From: CAVRIA01 sp963721115
GTDB lineage: Bacteria > Desulfobacterota > Binatia > HRBIN30 > CADEER01
NCBI GenBank assembly: GCA_963721115.1
Contig: CAVRIA010000025.1
Location: 30,319 to 94,318, forward strand
Reading direction: 5' to 3'
DNA length: 64,000 nucleotides
Position 1 is the first letter of the stretch. Every line of letters begins with the position of its first letter. Below, in pieces: positions 44,501 through 51,572 of the stretch. The notes under the pieces were generated by a model. The model was not told where the DNA came from. It did no database searches and saw only the letters and a program-made list of their open reading frames with translations. Position numbers and translations under genes: made by a program.

Positions 44501-45522
44501 CCGAGCCCGACCCGTCCTCGGCACCGGCCTACGCCGGCAGCGGCCCGTACCCGGTCGGCGTCACCACCCTGGACCTCGGCGACCGCAAGGTCGAGGTCTG
44601 GTACCCCGCTGTACCGGGGAGCGAGCAGGGCGTACCGCGGGCGACCTACGACACGCTCGACCCGTTTCCCGAGGCGATCCGCAAGCTGCTGCCCGCGCTA
44701 GACTCCATTTTCGAGATGACCGCCTATCGCGATCTTCCCGCCAGCGCCGACGGCCCGTTCCCCGTGGTTCTCTTCAGCCACGGCTACGGCGGCTTCCGCT
44801 TGGCCAATACGCGGCTCACGGCCGGCATCGCCTCGTGGGGCTTCGTCGTCGCCGCGCCGGACCACCTGGAGAGAGGGCTGGCCGCGGTGTCGGGCTTTCC
44901 GCCGCCGGGACCGCCACGTACCGATCGCGAGGTTCTGCTCTCGACGCTGCAGCTCCTCGGCGACGAGAACGCTACCGCCGGCGGGCCACTCGAGGGACGA
45001 ATCGACACCGGGCGCGTGGTCGCCAGCGGCCATTCCGCCGGTGGCGGCGCGGCGCTCGATCTCCTCGACGTGCCCGAGGTCGCCGCGGTCATCGGCTACG
45101 CGGCCGCGGCCGGATCTCTGGGCCAACCGCCTGCCAAGCCCGTCCTGCTGATCGCCGCCTCGGGCGACTCGGTCGTCACGCTCGACGTCGATCGCGCCAT
45201 CTACGATTCGTTGACCGGGTCGCGGCGTCTGGTGGTCATCGACCAGACCGGCCACAACTCGTTCTCCGACTCCTGCCTGCAGATTCGCGCCCTGGGCGGA
45301 CTGAGCGGCCTCGACCTGCCGATCCCCCCCACCCTGTTGCAGCTGGGCGAGAACGGTTGCACGGCCCGCTACCTGCGTCCCGACTTCGCCTGGCCGATCA
45401 TCCAGCACTTCTCCGTGGCCGAGATTCGCTACGCCCTGGGAATCGATCCGCAGCCGATCGGCCTCGCTCCCGACGTCGCGCGCGCCTTCCCCGTCGCCGT
45501 CGACTACACGCAAGACGAGTGA
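41587..45522 (+). CDS. Lipoprotein fusing penicillin-acylase (Ntn) and alpha/beta-hydrolase domains
   Basis: 1311 residues. A lipoprotein-type signal ends at LVAMAC, followed by a ~45-residue Thr/Pro/Ala/Glu linker. A full penicillin/AHL-acylase-family S45 domain follows (about 75-950). The alpha part has IDVAVDSIGEPHIYGVD and VRFWQMDAFRRVAEGRLSE (given in family order), and the new N-terminal nucleophile Ser337 sits in GLGSNNW after a spacer. The C-terminal ~330 residues form a PAF-acetylhydrolase-like alpha/beta hydrolase: FSHGYGG oxyanion, nucleophile Ser1150 in GHSAGGG, probable Asp in the AASGDS region and His1223 in TGHNS. Candidate substrates are N-acyl amides plus the released ester or acid; this is inferred. 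The start is 41587 or 41590. Confidence 0.9.
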   Translation: MMSRTGHSLRNLIVALTISLVAMACGDDNDGSTPTPTPPATATATAEPSATPSPTATEEPSATATATEEPTATATAGNPVLALPVDATIGLPGLTSSIDVAVDSIGEPHIYGVDQSSGLFVQGYETAKVRFWQMDAFRRVAEGRLSELFGRLTLGMDAEMRTVFTTRKGQRIEEALWERLVDEAPDSAQLAQAFSAGVNAWLADLRAGRNGATLPPEYGIVGLGPEALDDWRPQDSLAIGRLQAWSLSETLGEEIGAAERVAALPDALLRDVFRSAPAAPATVLPVGGSAQAGGAGAAAAARVPAMPPLETLRLVREMLDRNADLNPIGRPQRGLGSNNWIVSPQLSANGFAMLANDPHLQLFNPPIWHMVQLDGGDGLRVNGVNFPGLPGVILGHNDFGAWGATVAVFDVTDVYVETITTPPDYPASPRTVLFNGKQVPVLRIDDSIRLNDGTSVPLVIEVVPHHGPMVPDPDLGDGVEGLAATGMSFRWTGQEVTLDSLFLNQLNRARNVDEFKDAIRHFAVGAQNWVWADIHGDIAYFPYVLVPQRPKGTVPYLPMPGTGEAEWLQDDQGNPLWLPEDQFPQAVNPPLGYLATANNDQIGNTLDNDPLNDPLYLTFTADLGFREQRIQDMLSNRAKLRPEGAKITMADMSAYQYDTVSLEASRLVPFLFAAADERSDLVTPSMADAIERLRVWGADKTGSPAWRMTSGIDAATERDDVTPRTQPVTDEERADAVASSIYAAWTTRLSRKVFADDFAGTGIGVPGGDDATKALLHILEDVDRTDPGFVVHTKGDDGQSTLWDDKSTPQVETRDEVLLAALGDGLDFLQSKFADADPNGWLWGKIHQVRFQHFFGQAGIPTFDLGNFAAPGGRFTVNVGDYSLNSDNFVFSDGPSQRFVAVLDPSGVRAVNILPGGNNGDPGSAAAYNRIDPDIHYGDLVPGWINGDTFEYRVSRQAVADDTQLHVRYVPAEPDPSSAPAYAGSGPYPVGVTTLDLGDRKVEVWYPAVPGSEQGVPRATYDTLDPFPEAIRKLLPALDSIFEMTAYRDLPASADGPFPVVLFSHGYGGFRLANTRLTAGIASWGFVVAAPDHLERGLAAVSGFPPPGPPRTDREVLLSTLQLLGDENATAGGPLEGRIDTGRVVASGHSAGGGAALDLLDVPEVAAVIGYAAAAGSLGQPPAKPVLLIAASGDSVVTLDVDRAIYDSLTGSRRLVVIDQTGHNSFSDSCLQIRALGGLSGLDLPIPPTLLQLGENGCTARYLRPDFAWPIIQHFSVAEIRYALGIDPQPIGLAPDVARAFPVAVDYTQDE

Positions 45523-45548
45523 GATCACCGATGCCGGGCGGGCCCAGG

Positions 45549-45691
45549 GCTAGATAGCAGCCCGTTGAAAAACCCACCCGATGCTTCGACAGGCTCAGCA
45601 TGATCGGAACCCCGCCCCGATTTCAAAAGACTTTTCCGCTCGCCCTGAGCTCGTCGGAGGGCCCTCAGCCTTGTTCAACGGACCGCTAGAT
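45549..45691. mobile_element. MITE-like palindromic element with flanking direct repeat
   Basis: An imperfect palindrome of ~130 bp. The ends AGCAGCCCGTTGAAAAA (45556-45572) and, on the opposite strand, AGCGGTCCGTTGAACAA agree at 14 of 17 positions. Inner arms GCTTCGACAGGCTCAGCATG and CGCCCTGAGCTCGTCGGAGG also pair imperfectly. GCTAGAT occurs directly on both sides (45549-45555 and 45685-45691), as a target duplication would. It encodes nothing. The CTTCGACAGGCTCAGC type of core resembles small dispersed palindromes found between genes in many bacteria. The right-hand direct repeat contains the stop codon of the cohesin/dockerin gene. Confidence 0.6.
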
Positions 45692-46567
45692 CCCGCAGCC
45701 GTTCAGCGCCCGCGCAACCGCCGCCACCAGCTCGTTGACGGTAACGCGGCCATCACCGTTGACGTCACTCGCCGCGCACTCGCTCGGCGGCGATGCGCCC
45801 AGCGCGACGCGGACGCCCGCGATCAGCTCGCCGATGATCACCACGCCGTCGCCGTCGCAATCTCCGGCGCACGGCATCGGCGTGGCGCTCGGGGACGGAG
45901 ACGCGGTCGGCGTCGCGGTCGGTGTCACCGTGGGGACGGTCGCGGTCGGCGTCGCGGTCGGCGTCCCGGTGGTGGTCGGTTCGGCCACGAGAACGGTGCC
46001 GTCGCGCTGCTCGCAAGAGATCAGGCCGGAGAAATCGCAGAGCGACTTCAATCCATCGCCCGACACGGCGAGCTTGTCCGCCGTCAGGGGGAGGCCGCCG
46101 GGAACCGCGTCGGGCGCCACGTGGAACGAGCACGTGAACAGATCGCCCTCCGGAAACTGATCAATGGGCTCGGAAAAATCGAGGAGCGCGAAGCGCACGC
46201 GGCGCTTCGGCGGGTCCGGCTGCAGCGTCGGGTCCACTACGATCAGGACGTGCTCGGGGAGGCGCGCCGATTTGCGGCAGTCCGCCGGGTCCAGCACCAG
46301 AGCATCGCCGTCGAACAGGATGTCGAGCTGAGCGGTCTCGAGCTGGACGCCCGGGGCGCCGACCCGGACGGTGACCTCGGCCACGCCGCCGGGGATACCG
46401 ACCGCGTCGCCGACCGCGATCTGTGGCACCCCGCCCGCCTCGCCTCCTTGAGCCGCCCCGAACAGCAGGGCCAGCGCCGCGATCACTTCCATGATCAGGC
46501 GCAAGGCGTCGCCGGCCCCTGGCCAGGGAAGCAGCGGCTTGGCGGGCCCACTCATGGAGATGCCCAT
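45686..46567 (-). CDS. Exported cohesin-domain protein with C-terminal dockerin repeats
   Basis: About 293 residues. A hydrophobic N-terminal segment (LIMEVIAALALLFGAAQGGEA) acts as signal peptide. A cohesin-like beta-sandwich follows (about 60-190; AVGDAVGIPGGVAEVTVRVG and LETAQLDILFDGDALVLDP are characteristic). A Thr/Pro/Val linker of ~35 residues leads to two dockerin-type calcium loops, GDCDGDGVVIIGELIAGVRV and SDVNGDGRVTVNELVAAV. Both interaction modules on one protein suggest a small extracellular assembly rather than a cellulosome. The start is uncertain (46567, 46555 or 46492). Its stop codon lies within the direct repeat bordering the MITE-like element. Confidence 0.82.
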   Translation of the reverse strand: MGISMSGPAKPLLPWPGAGDALRLIMEVIAALALLFGAAQGGEAGGVPQIAVGDAVGIPGGVAEVTVRVGAPGVQLETAQLDILFDGDALVLDPADCRKSARLPEHVLIVVDPTLQPDPPKRRVRFALLDFSEPIDQFPEGDLFTCSFHVAPDAVPGGLPLTADKLAVSGDGLKSLCDFSGLISCEQRDGTVLVAEPTTTGTPTATPTATVPTVTPTATPTASPSPSATPMPCAGDCDGDGVVIIGELIAGVRVALGASPPSECAASDVNGDGRVTVNELVAAVARALNGCGI

Positions 46568-46794
46568 ACGCCTCGGCGACAGGTGAAGCAAATACGCCAT
46601 CGGTGGCGGCTGCGTCGCTCTGTCGCCGCTTCGGGCCCAAGCATGACACCGAGACAGCATCGCGACGCCGCCATCGCGAAACGGCCTAGCCAGCGGGACG
46701 ATCGCGGTCGGGCACATGCCTTGCTGTGACGCAAAAGGGAAGATACGGAGGGTACGGCGCATCGAAGAACAGGCGAACGGTTGGGGAGAAATCA

Positions 46795-48258
46795 ATGACT
46801 GAAGTGAGCCTTGGAGTTCAGCAGCTCGGGCGCTTCCTGCCGATCGTCGGCGCGGAGCGCGTCCGGGCCATCGACGAGCTCAGCGCCGCGCTGCGCCAGC
46901 GCCTGGCGGGAAGGACCGTGTGGAACGTCAACAGCACGGCGGCAGGTGGTGGCGTCGCGGAGATGCTGCAGTCGCTGGTGCCGTATGCGCGCGGGGCCGG
47001 GATCGATGCTCGCTGGGTGGTCATCGACGGAACATCCGCATTCTTTCACGTCACCAAGCGGCTGCATCACGCCCTGCACGGCTCGCGCGGCGACGGCACT
47101 CCGCTCGGTCCCGAGGCGCACGCCGTCTACGACGCCACTATGCACAGCAACGCCGCGGAGCTCGCCAGCGCCGTGCGGCCGCGAGACGTCGTCCTCCTGC
47201 ACGACCCGCAGACCGCGGGGCTGGCCTCCTACCTGCTGGAAGCGGGCGCGCTGGTCATCTGGCGCTGTCACATCGGACACGACTCCACCAACGCCGAGGT
47301 CGAGCGCGGCTGGCGCTTCCTCGCCCCCTACCTGCGCGACGTACCCGCCTTCGTGTTCTCCCGCCGGGCCTACGTCCCGGAGTACTGCGATCACGGCAAG
47401 TCGACGATCATCACCCCCAGCATCGATGCCTTCTCGCCCAAGAACCAGGAGATGGAGCCGGAGGTCGTGCGCGCCATCCTGGTGCACGTCGGCCTCGTCG
47501 AAGGGCCGGCCGGAGACGGCGTCCCCATGTTCACCCGCGAGGACGGCTCGCCCGGGCGCGTCGATCGCCGCGCCGACATCATCCGCCTCGGGCGGGCGCC
47601 GAGCTGGGACACGCCGCTGGTGGTCCAGGTTTCGCGCTGGGATCCGCTCAAGGATCCGATCGGCGTGATGGAGGGCTTCGCCGCCATGGCCGACGGCGCC
47701 ACCCCCGCCGGCGCGGAGCTCGTCCTGGCCGGACCGAACGTCAAGGCGGTGCCGGACGATCCCGAGGGCGCACAGGTTTTCGACCAGGTGTTCACGGCCT
47801 GGCGCGCGCTGCCGCACGCCATCCGGCAGCGCGTCCACCTGGCGTCGCTGCCGATGAACGACATCCAGGAGAACGCCGCCATCGTCAACGCCCTGCAGCG
47901 CCACGCCGCCGTGGTCGTGCAGAAGAGCATTCACGAGGGCTTCGGCCTCACCGTCACCGAGGCCATGTGGAAGGGCCGTCCGGTGCTGGCGAGCGCCGTC
48001 GGTGGCATTCAGGACCAGATCGTCGACGGCCGCGAGGGCGTCCTGCTCCGCAACCCGACCGATCTCGACGCCTTCGCCGCGGCGCTGCGCCGCCTGCTGG
48101 AGAACCCCGAGGCAGCGCTGCAGTTGGGTGAGGCCGCGCAGCGCCGCGTGGCCGGCGAGTTTCTCGGCTTCCATCACCTCGCCAAGTACGCCGAGCTGAT
48201 CGAACGGCTCGAGGCGGAGCGCGACGACCCGCGCCGCGCACGACCCGCTGGTACGTGA
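46795..48258 (+). CDS. Trehalose synthase (TreT)-like GT4 glycosyltransferase
   Basis: 487 residues. Sequence follows the TreT/trehalose phosphorylase group: VWNVNSTAAGGGVAEMLQSL near residue 43, IWRCHIGHDSTN, a central VVQVSRWDPLKDPIGVMEGF (acceptor/donor hinge) and the GT4 donor motif VVQKSIHEGFGLTVTEAMWK followed by GGIQDQIVDG. TreT makes trehalose from NDP-glucose and glucose, which would supply an osmoprotectant. A glucosylglycerate or other retaining glycosyltransferase is the alternative. Start at 46795 follows GGGGAGAAATC. It diverges from the cohesin protein; a patatin gene follows after 117 nt. Confidence 0.85.
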   Translation: MTEVSLGVQQLGRFLPIVGAERVRAIDELSAALRQRLAGRTVWNVNSTAAGGGVAEMLQSLVPYARGAGIDARWVVIDGTSAFFHVTKRLHHALHGSRGDGTPLGPEAHAVYDATMHSNAAELASAVRPRDVVLLHDPQTAGLASYLLEAGALVIWRCHIGHDSTNAEVERGWRFLAPYLRDVPAFVFSRRAYVPEYCDHGKSTIITPSIDAFSPKNQEMEPEVVRAILVHVGLVEGPAGDGVPMFTREDGSPGRVDRRADIIRLGRAPSWDTPLVVQVSRWDPLKDPIGVMEGFAAMADGATPAGAELVLAGPNVKAVPDDPEGAQVFDQVFTAWRALPHAIRQRVHLASLPMNDIQENAAIVNALQRHAAVVVQKSIHEGFGLTVTEAMWKGRPVLASAVGGIQDQIVDGREGVLLRNPTDLDAFAAALRRLLENPEAALQLGEAAQRRVAGEFLGFHHLAKYAELIERLEAERDDPRRARPAGT

Positions 48259-48375
48259 CGCGGTTCGCCGGCGCCGGCTGGACGCCCGCCGCAGGCGGCG
48301 CTACCCTCGCCAATCTTCTCGGTCTCGCCGCCTTTGCGGCGTCGAGATCGGGTACGGAGCAGCGAACAGGGAGCC

Positions 48376-49383
48376 ATGTCCCGCGGAAAGAGAACGAAGC
48401 CTCGTATCGGTCTGGCTTTGGGCAGCGGCTCGGCGCGCGGCTGGTCCCACATCGGCGTGCTGCGCGCGCTGGCGGCGCGTGGAATCGCGCCGGACGTGGT
48501 GTGCGGCACGTCCATCGGCGCTCTCGTCGGCAGCGCCTACGTGACCGAACAGCTCGACACACTGGAGAGCTGGGCGCGGTCGATCCGCCTCTTCGACATC
48601 GTCGGTCTGATGGACATCACGCTGGCGCGAGGCGGCTTCATCGCCGGCGCCAAGCTGTTCGATGGCCTGCGCAGCATCCAACGGGACACGATCATCGAGG
48701 ATCTGCCGAAGCCCTTCGTGGCGGTCGCCACCGACTTCACGACGGGACGCGAGATCTGGCTGCGAACCGGCTCGCTGCTGGACGCCGTCCGCGCCTCCAT
48801 GTCCCTGCCCGGTCTGTTCCCGCCGCTGCGGCGCGACGATCAGTGGCTGGTCGACGGCGGATTGGTGAACCCCGTACCAGTGTCGGTGTGCCGCGCCCTC
48901 GGAGCGGAGGTCGTCATCGCCGTGAACCTGAACGGCGACCTCACCAGCCGCAATCTCCCGTTGCCGCCCGCGACCGACGCGGCATCGGAGCGCGCTTCCG
49001 CCCCCTCCGCGGACATCTTCGAGCGGCTCTCCGCGAAGATGCGCCAGGAGTTCCGCAACACCGCCAGCTTCCTGACGACGCGCCTGCGGACCGCGAAGAC
49101 GGACGCGCCCGGCTACTTCGAGGTTCTCGCCGGGGCCCTCTACATCATGCAGGACCGCATCACCCGCAGCCGCATGGCGGGCGATCCTCCGGAAGTGGCG
49201 CTGGCGCCGCGCCTCGGTCACATTCGCCTGCTCGACTTCGACCGCGCCGACGAGATCATAGAAGAAGGCGCCGACTGCGTGAAGGGCGCCTGGCCCGCCC
49301 TCGAGAGAGCCTTCGAAATCGCGGACGAAGAGCCCCCGCGCGCCGGGCGAACGACAGCGCGCGCCCGCTCGCGCCGAGCTTGA
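48376..49383 (+). CDS. Patatin-like phospholipase
   Basis: 335 residues with the bacterial patatin/RssA pattern: RIGLALGSGSARGWSHIGVL (oxyanion Gly-rich loop), nucleophile Ser46 in CGTSIGALVG, and the dyad Asp160 in LVDGGLVNPVP. It hydrolyses acyl esters of phospholipids. No signal peptide or transmembrane segment; the C-terminus is Arg-rich. Start at 48376 follows GGGAGCC. It sits 117 nt after the TreT-like gene and 33 nt before the TPR lipoprotein, so the last two may be co-transcribed. Confidence 0.9.
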   Translation: MSRGKRTKPRIGLALGSGSARGWSHIGVLRALAARGIAPDVVCGTSIGALVGSAYVTEQLDTLESWARSIRLFDIVGLMDITLARGGFIAGAKLFDGLRSIQRDTIIEDLPKPFVAVATDFTTGREIWLRTGSLLDAVRASMSLPGLFPPLRRDDQWLVDGGLVNPVPVSVCRALGAEVVIAVNLNGDLTSRNLPLPPATDAASERASAPSADIFERLSAKMRQEFRNTASFLTTRLRTAKTDAPGYFEVLAGALYIMQDRITRSRMAGDPPEVALAPRLGHIRLLDFDRADEIIEEGADCVKGAWPALERAFEIADEEPPRAGRTTARARSRRA

Positions 49384-49416
49384 CTTCGCACCGCCGGCAC
49401 GGCTGATATCCTTCAA

Positions 49417-50154
49417 ATGATTCGCTTCTTCCGCGGCTCACCCGGCCTGCATACACCGATCGCCCTCCTCGCCTTCGCCTGCGGCTGCGGCCTGCCGATC
49501 AAGTGGGGCCGCGAGCCCGACATCCGGCCCAGCACCGAATGGCAGAGCTCGACGCGAGCCGGAGCGCGAGCGTTCGAGAAGGGGCGCTACGACGAAGCGG
49601 ACGAGAAGCTGGCCACCGCGACGAAGCAGGCGGTCGACCTCTCGGCCGACCAGCTGGCGGTGGCGCGCAGCCTTTCCAACCTGGCGATCGTGCGGCGCGC
49701 CGAAGGCGACAACGCCGCCGCGCGCTCGCTGTACCAGCAGGCATTGGCGATCCAGGAGAAGCAGCTGGGCGAGAACGACCCCGCCATCGCGTCGACGCTC
49801 AACAACCTCGCCGCGATCATGGCCGCCGACGGCGACTACGCCGGGGCGGAACCGCTTTTCGAGCGCTCGCTGGCGATCCGCGAGAAGGCCCTGGGAAAGG
49901 ACAACCGCCTCACGGCGCAGACCCTCAACAACCTCGGCCTGCTCTATGCGGCGCAGGGCCGTTACGGGGAGGCCGAGCCTCTCTACCGGCGGGCGCTCGC
50001 TGTTCTCGAGAAGCAGCCCGAGCCGAACCGCGCGGACGCCGTCAAGACGCTGGAGAACTACGCGGCGTTGCTCAGCGACACCGGCCGCGACAAGGAAGCG
50101 CTCGAGATGGAAGAGAAAGCGCGCGGCATCCGAGCGCAAACTTTCGGCGACTGA
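49417..50154 (+). CDS. TPR lipoprotein
   Basis: 245 residues. The N-terminus (HTPIALLAFACGCG) looks like a lipoprotein signal, with cysteine at about residue 22 or 24. Four or more tetratricopeptide repeats of the kinesin-light-chain type follow: SLSNLAIVRRAEGDNAAARS, TLNNLAAIMAADGDYAGAEP, TLNNLGLLYAAQGRYGEAEP, then a shorter NYAALLSDTGRDKEALEM. Such repeats mediate protein-protein contacts; a specific partner is not evident. It follows the patatin gene closely. Its C-terminal half converges with the TPR protein on the other strand, 152 nt away, with nothing recognisable between. Confidence 0.88.
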   Translation: MIRFFRGSPGLHTPIALLAFACGCGLPIKWGREPDIRPSTEWQSSTRAGARAFEKGRYDEADEKLATATKQAVDLSADQLAVARSLSNLAIVRRAEGDNAAARSLYQQALAIQEKQLGENDPAIASTLNNLAAIMAADGDYAGAEPLFERSLAIREKALGKDNRLTAQTLNNLGLLYAAQGRYGEAEPLYRRALAVLEKQPEPNRADAVKTLENYAALLSDTGRDKEALEMEEKARGIRAQTFGD

Positions 50155-50306
50155 GCTCGTGTAGCGTCTCACCATTGGGCTTATCGGAGCGGCGGCGCAG
50201 AACTGGGAGGGCGAGGCCCCTGTCGAGCAGCACCGTGAAAGCCAAACGGCTTGCGGGAGCTCGCCCTCTCGTTCTCGGATCGGGAAAGGCCGCGGCGTGC
50301 CAAAGG

Positions 50307-51572
50307 CTACTGGGGCGCCTTCGCGAGGTGCTGTTCGATGCGCGCGAGCTGCTGCTTCATCGCCCACAGCTTGGGCTCGTCCGGGTGCTTCTCGATCACC
50401 TCGCGCATGACGTCCGCCGCCTTCTCGTACTGGCCCATCCCCTCGTAGGCGCGCGCCAGGCCGAGTCGGTTCTCGACTGCGTAGATGCTCGCGGGGTGCT
50501 CCTGGATGGCGCGCTCGAACGCCGCGGCTGCCTCGGCGTACTGGCCGAGCGCCAGATGGCAGCGGGCGATCCCGAGCGGCAGCTCGGCACGCAGATCGAA
50601 GAAGGCGTCGAAGGCCGCCCTGTTCGCCGGTGGCGGACTCTTCTCGAGCCGCTCGAAGATCTCCAAAGCCTGCGCGGGCTGCTTGTTGCGCAGCAGGTTC
50701 CAGGCGTGCTCGAGGTCGACGATGTGAGTGAAGTCACCGTTCGGATAGCGGCGCCGCAGCTCCTCCAGCGCGTCGTGCGTCGCCTGGAACTGGTCGTGCT
50801 CGAGCAGGCTGCGGGCCTCCAGGTACTGATAGATGTCGCGGAATCCATCCGGCGCCGACTTGGCGAGCTCGCCGAACGTCTCGCTCACCCCTTCGTCGCC
50901 GCGCGCGTAGCGCTCGAGCTGGTTGGCCAGCACAGAGTACGCCGGCACCTTGTCCTTCACCGAGGCGAACATGTGCGCGAACGCCTTCACCGTCTCCATC
51001 GGCTCGCCGTGCGTCCAGTGAATGCGAGCGATCATCGCGTACGACAGCGGAACGAACTCGCTGTCCGGCTGCTCCTCGATCATGCCCTCGAAGTCGGTCT
51101 CCGCCTCGGCCAGCTTTCCCGCCTGCATCTCATCGAGGCCCTTGCGCAGAAGCGGCGCCTCGGTGCCGAGGTAGCCGGCGTAGTGCTTGATCAGGACGTC
51201 CAGCCCCTGCAGAGCGCCGCTGCCGTCCCCGGTTCGCAGGCGGCTGCGGGTGAGATTCCACTGCGCCTCACCCGCGTGCGGGCCGGCGGGATCCTGCTGC
51301 ACGACGAAAGCGAAGTCCTTCGCCGCCGCCGCATAATCGCCGGCGCGGAAGGCCTTCTTCGCGGCGCTGAAGCGGCGCGACACCTCTTCTTCCGCCGCCG
51401 GCGCGGCCGGTGGGGGTGGCGGCTTCTCGCCGACCTGTACGGGGGCAGTGAAGAACTGATGCGCCTCCTGCACCGGCAGGTGCCGGGCGCCGACCCAGAC
51501 GGCGGCGCCGGCGGCGATGACGAGGAGTCCCGCAAGGACTCCCAGCCACCGCCACCGGCGCCCCTTCTTCAC
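50307..51572 (-). CDS. Membrane-anchored TPR protein
   Basis: 421 residues. An N-terminal helix (WLGVLAGLLVIAAGAAVWVGA) precedes a Pro-rich linker (EKPPPPPAAPAAEEE) and about ten TPR-like helix pairs, for example KKAFRAGDYAAAAKDFAFVV, LGQYAEAAAAFERAIQEHPA and MGQYEKAADVMREVIEKHPD. Start is GTG at 51572 after GGGAG; its first base overlaps the stop of the upstream cytochrome gene in a GTGA junction, so the two are translationally coupled. It probably scaffolds or assembles the cytochrome/propeller protein in the periplasm. A longer open frame upstream is only a shadow of that gene. Confidence 0.87.
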   Translation of the reverse strand: MKKGRRWRWLGVLAGLLVIAAGAAVWVGARHLPVQEAHQFFTAPVQVGEKPPPPPAAPAAEEEVSRRFSAAKKAFRAGDYAAAAKDFAFVVQQDPAGPHAGEAQWNLTRSRLRTGDGSGALQGLDVLIKHYAGYLGTEAPLLRKGLDEMQAGKLAEAETDFEGMIEEQPDSEFVPLSYAMIARIHWTHGEPMETVKAFAHMFASVKDKVPAYSVLANQLERYARGDEGVSETFGELAKSAPDGFRDIYQYLEARSLLEHDQFQATHDALEELRRRYPNGDFTHIVDLEHAWNLLRNKQPAQALEIFERLEKSPPPANRAAFDAFFDLRAELPLGIARCHLALGQYAEAAAAFERAIQEHPASIYAVENRLGLARAYEGMGQYEKAADVMREVIEKHPDEPKLWAMKQQLARIEQHLAKAPQ

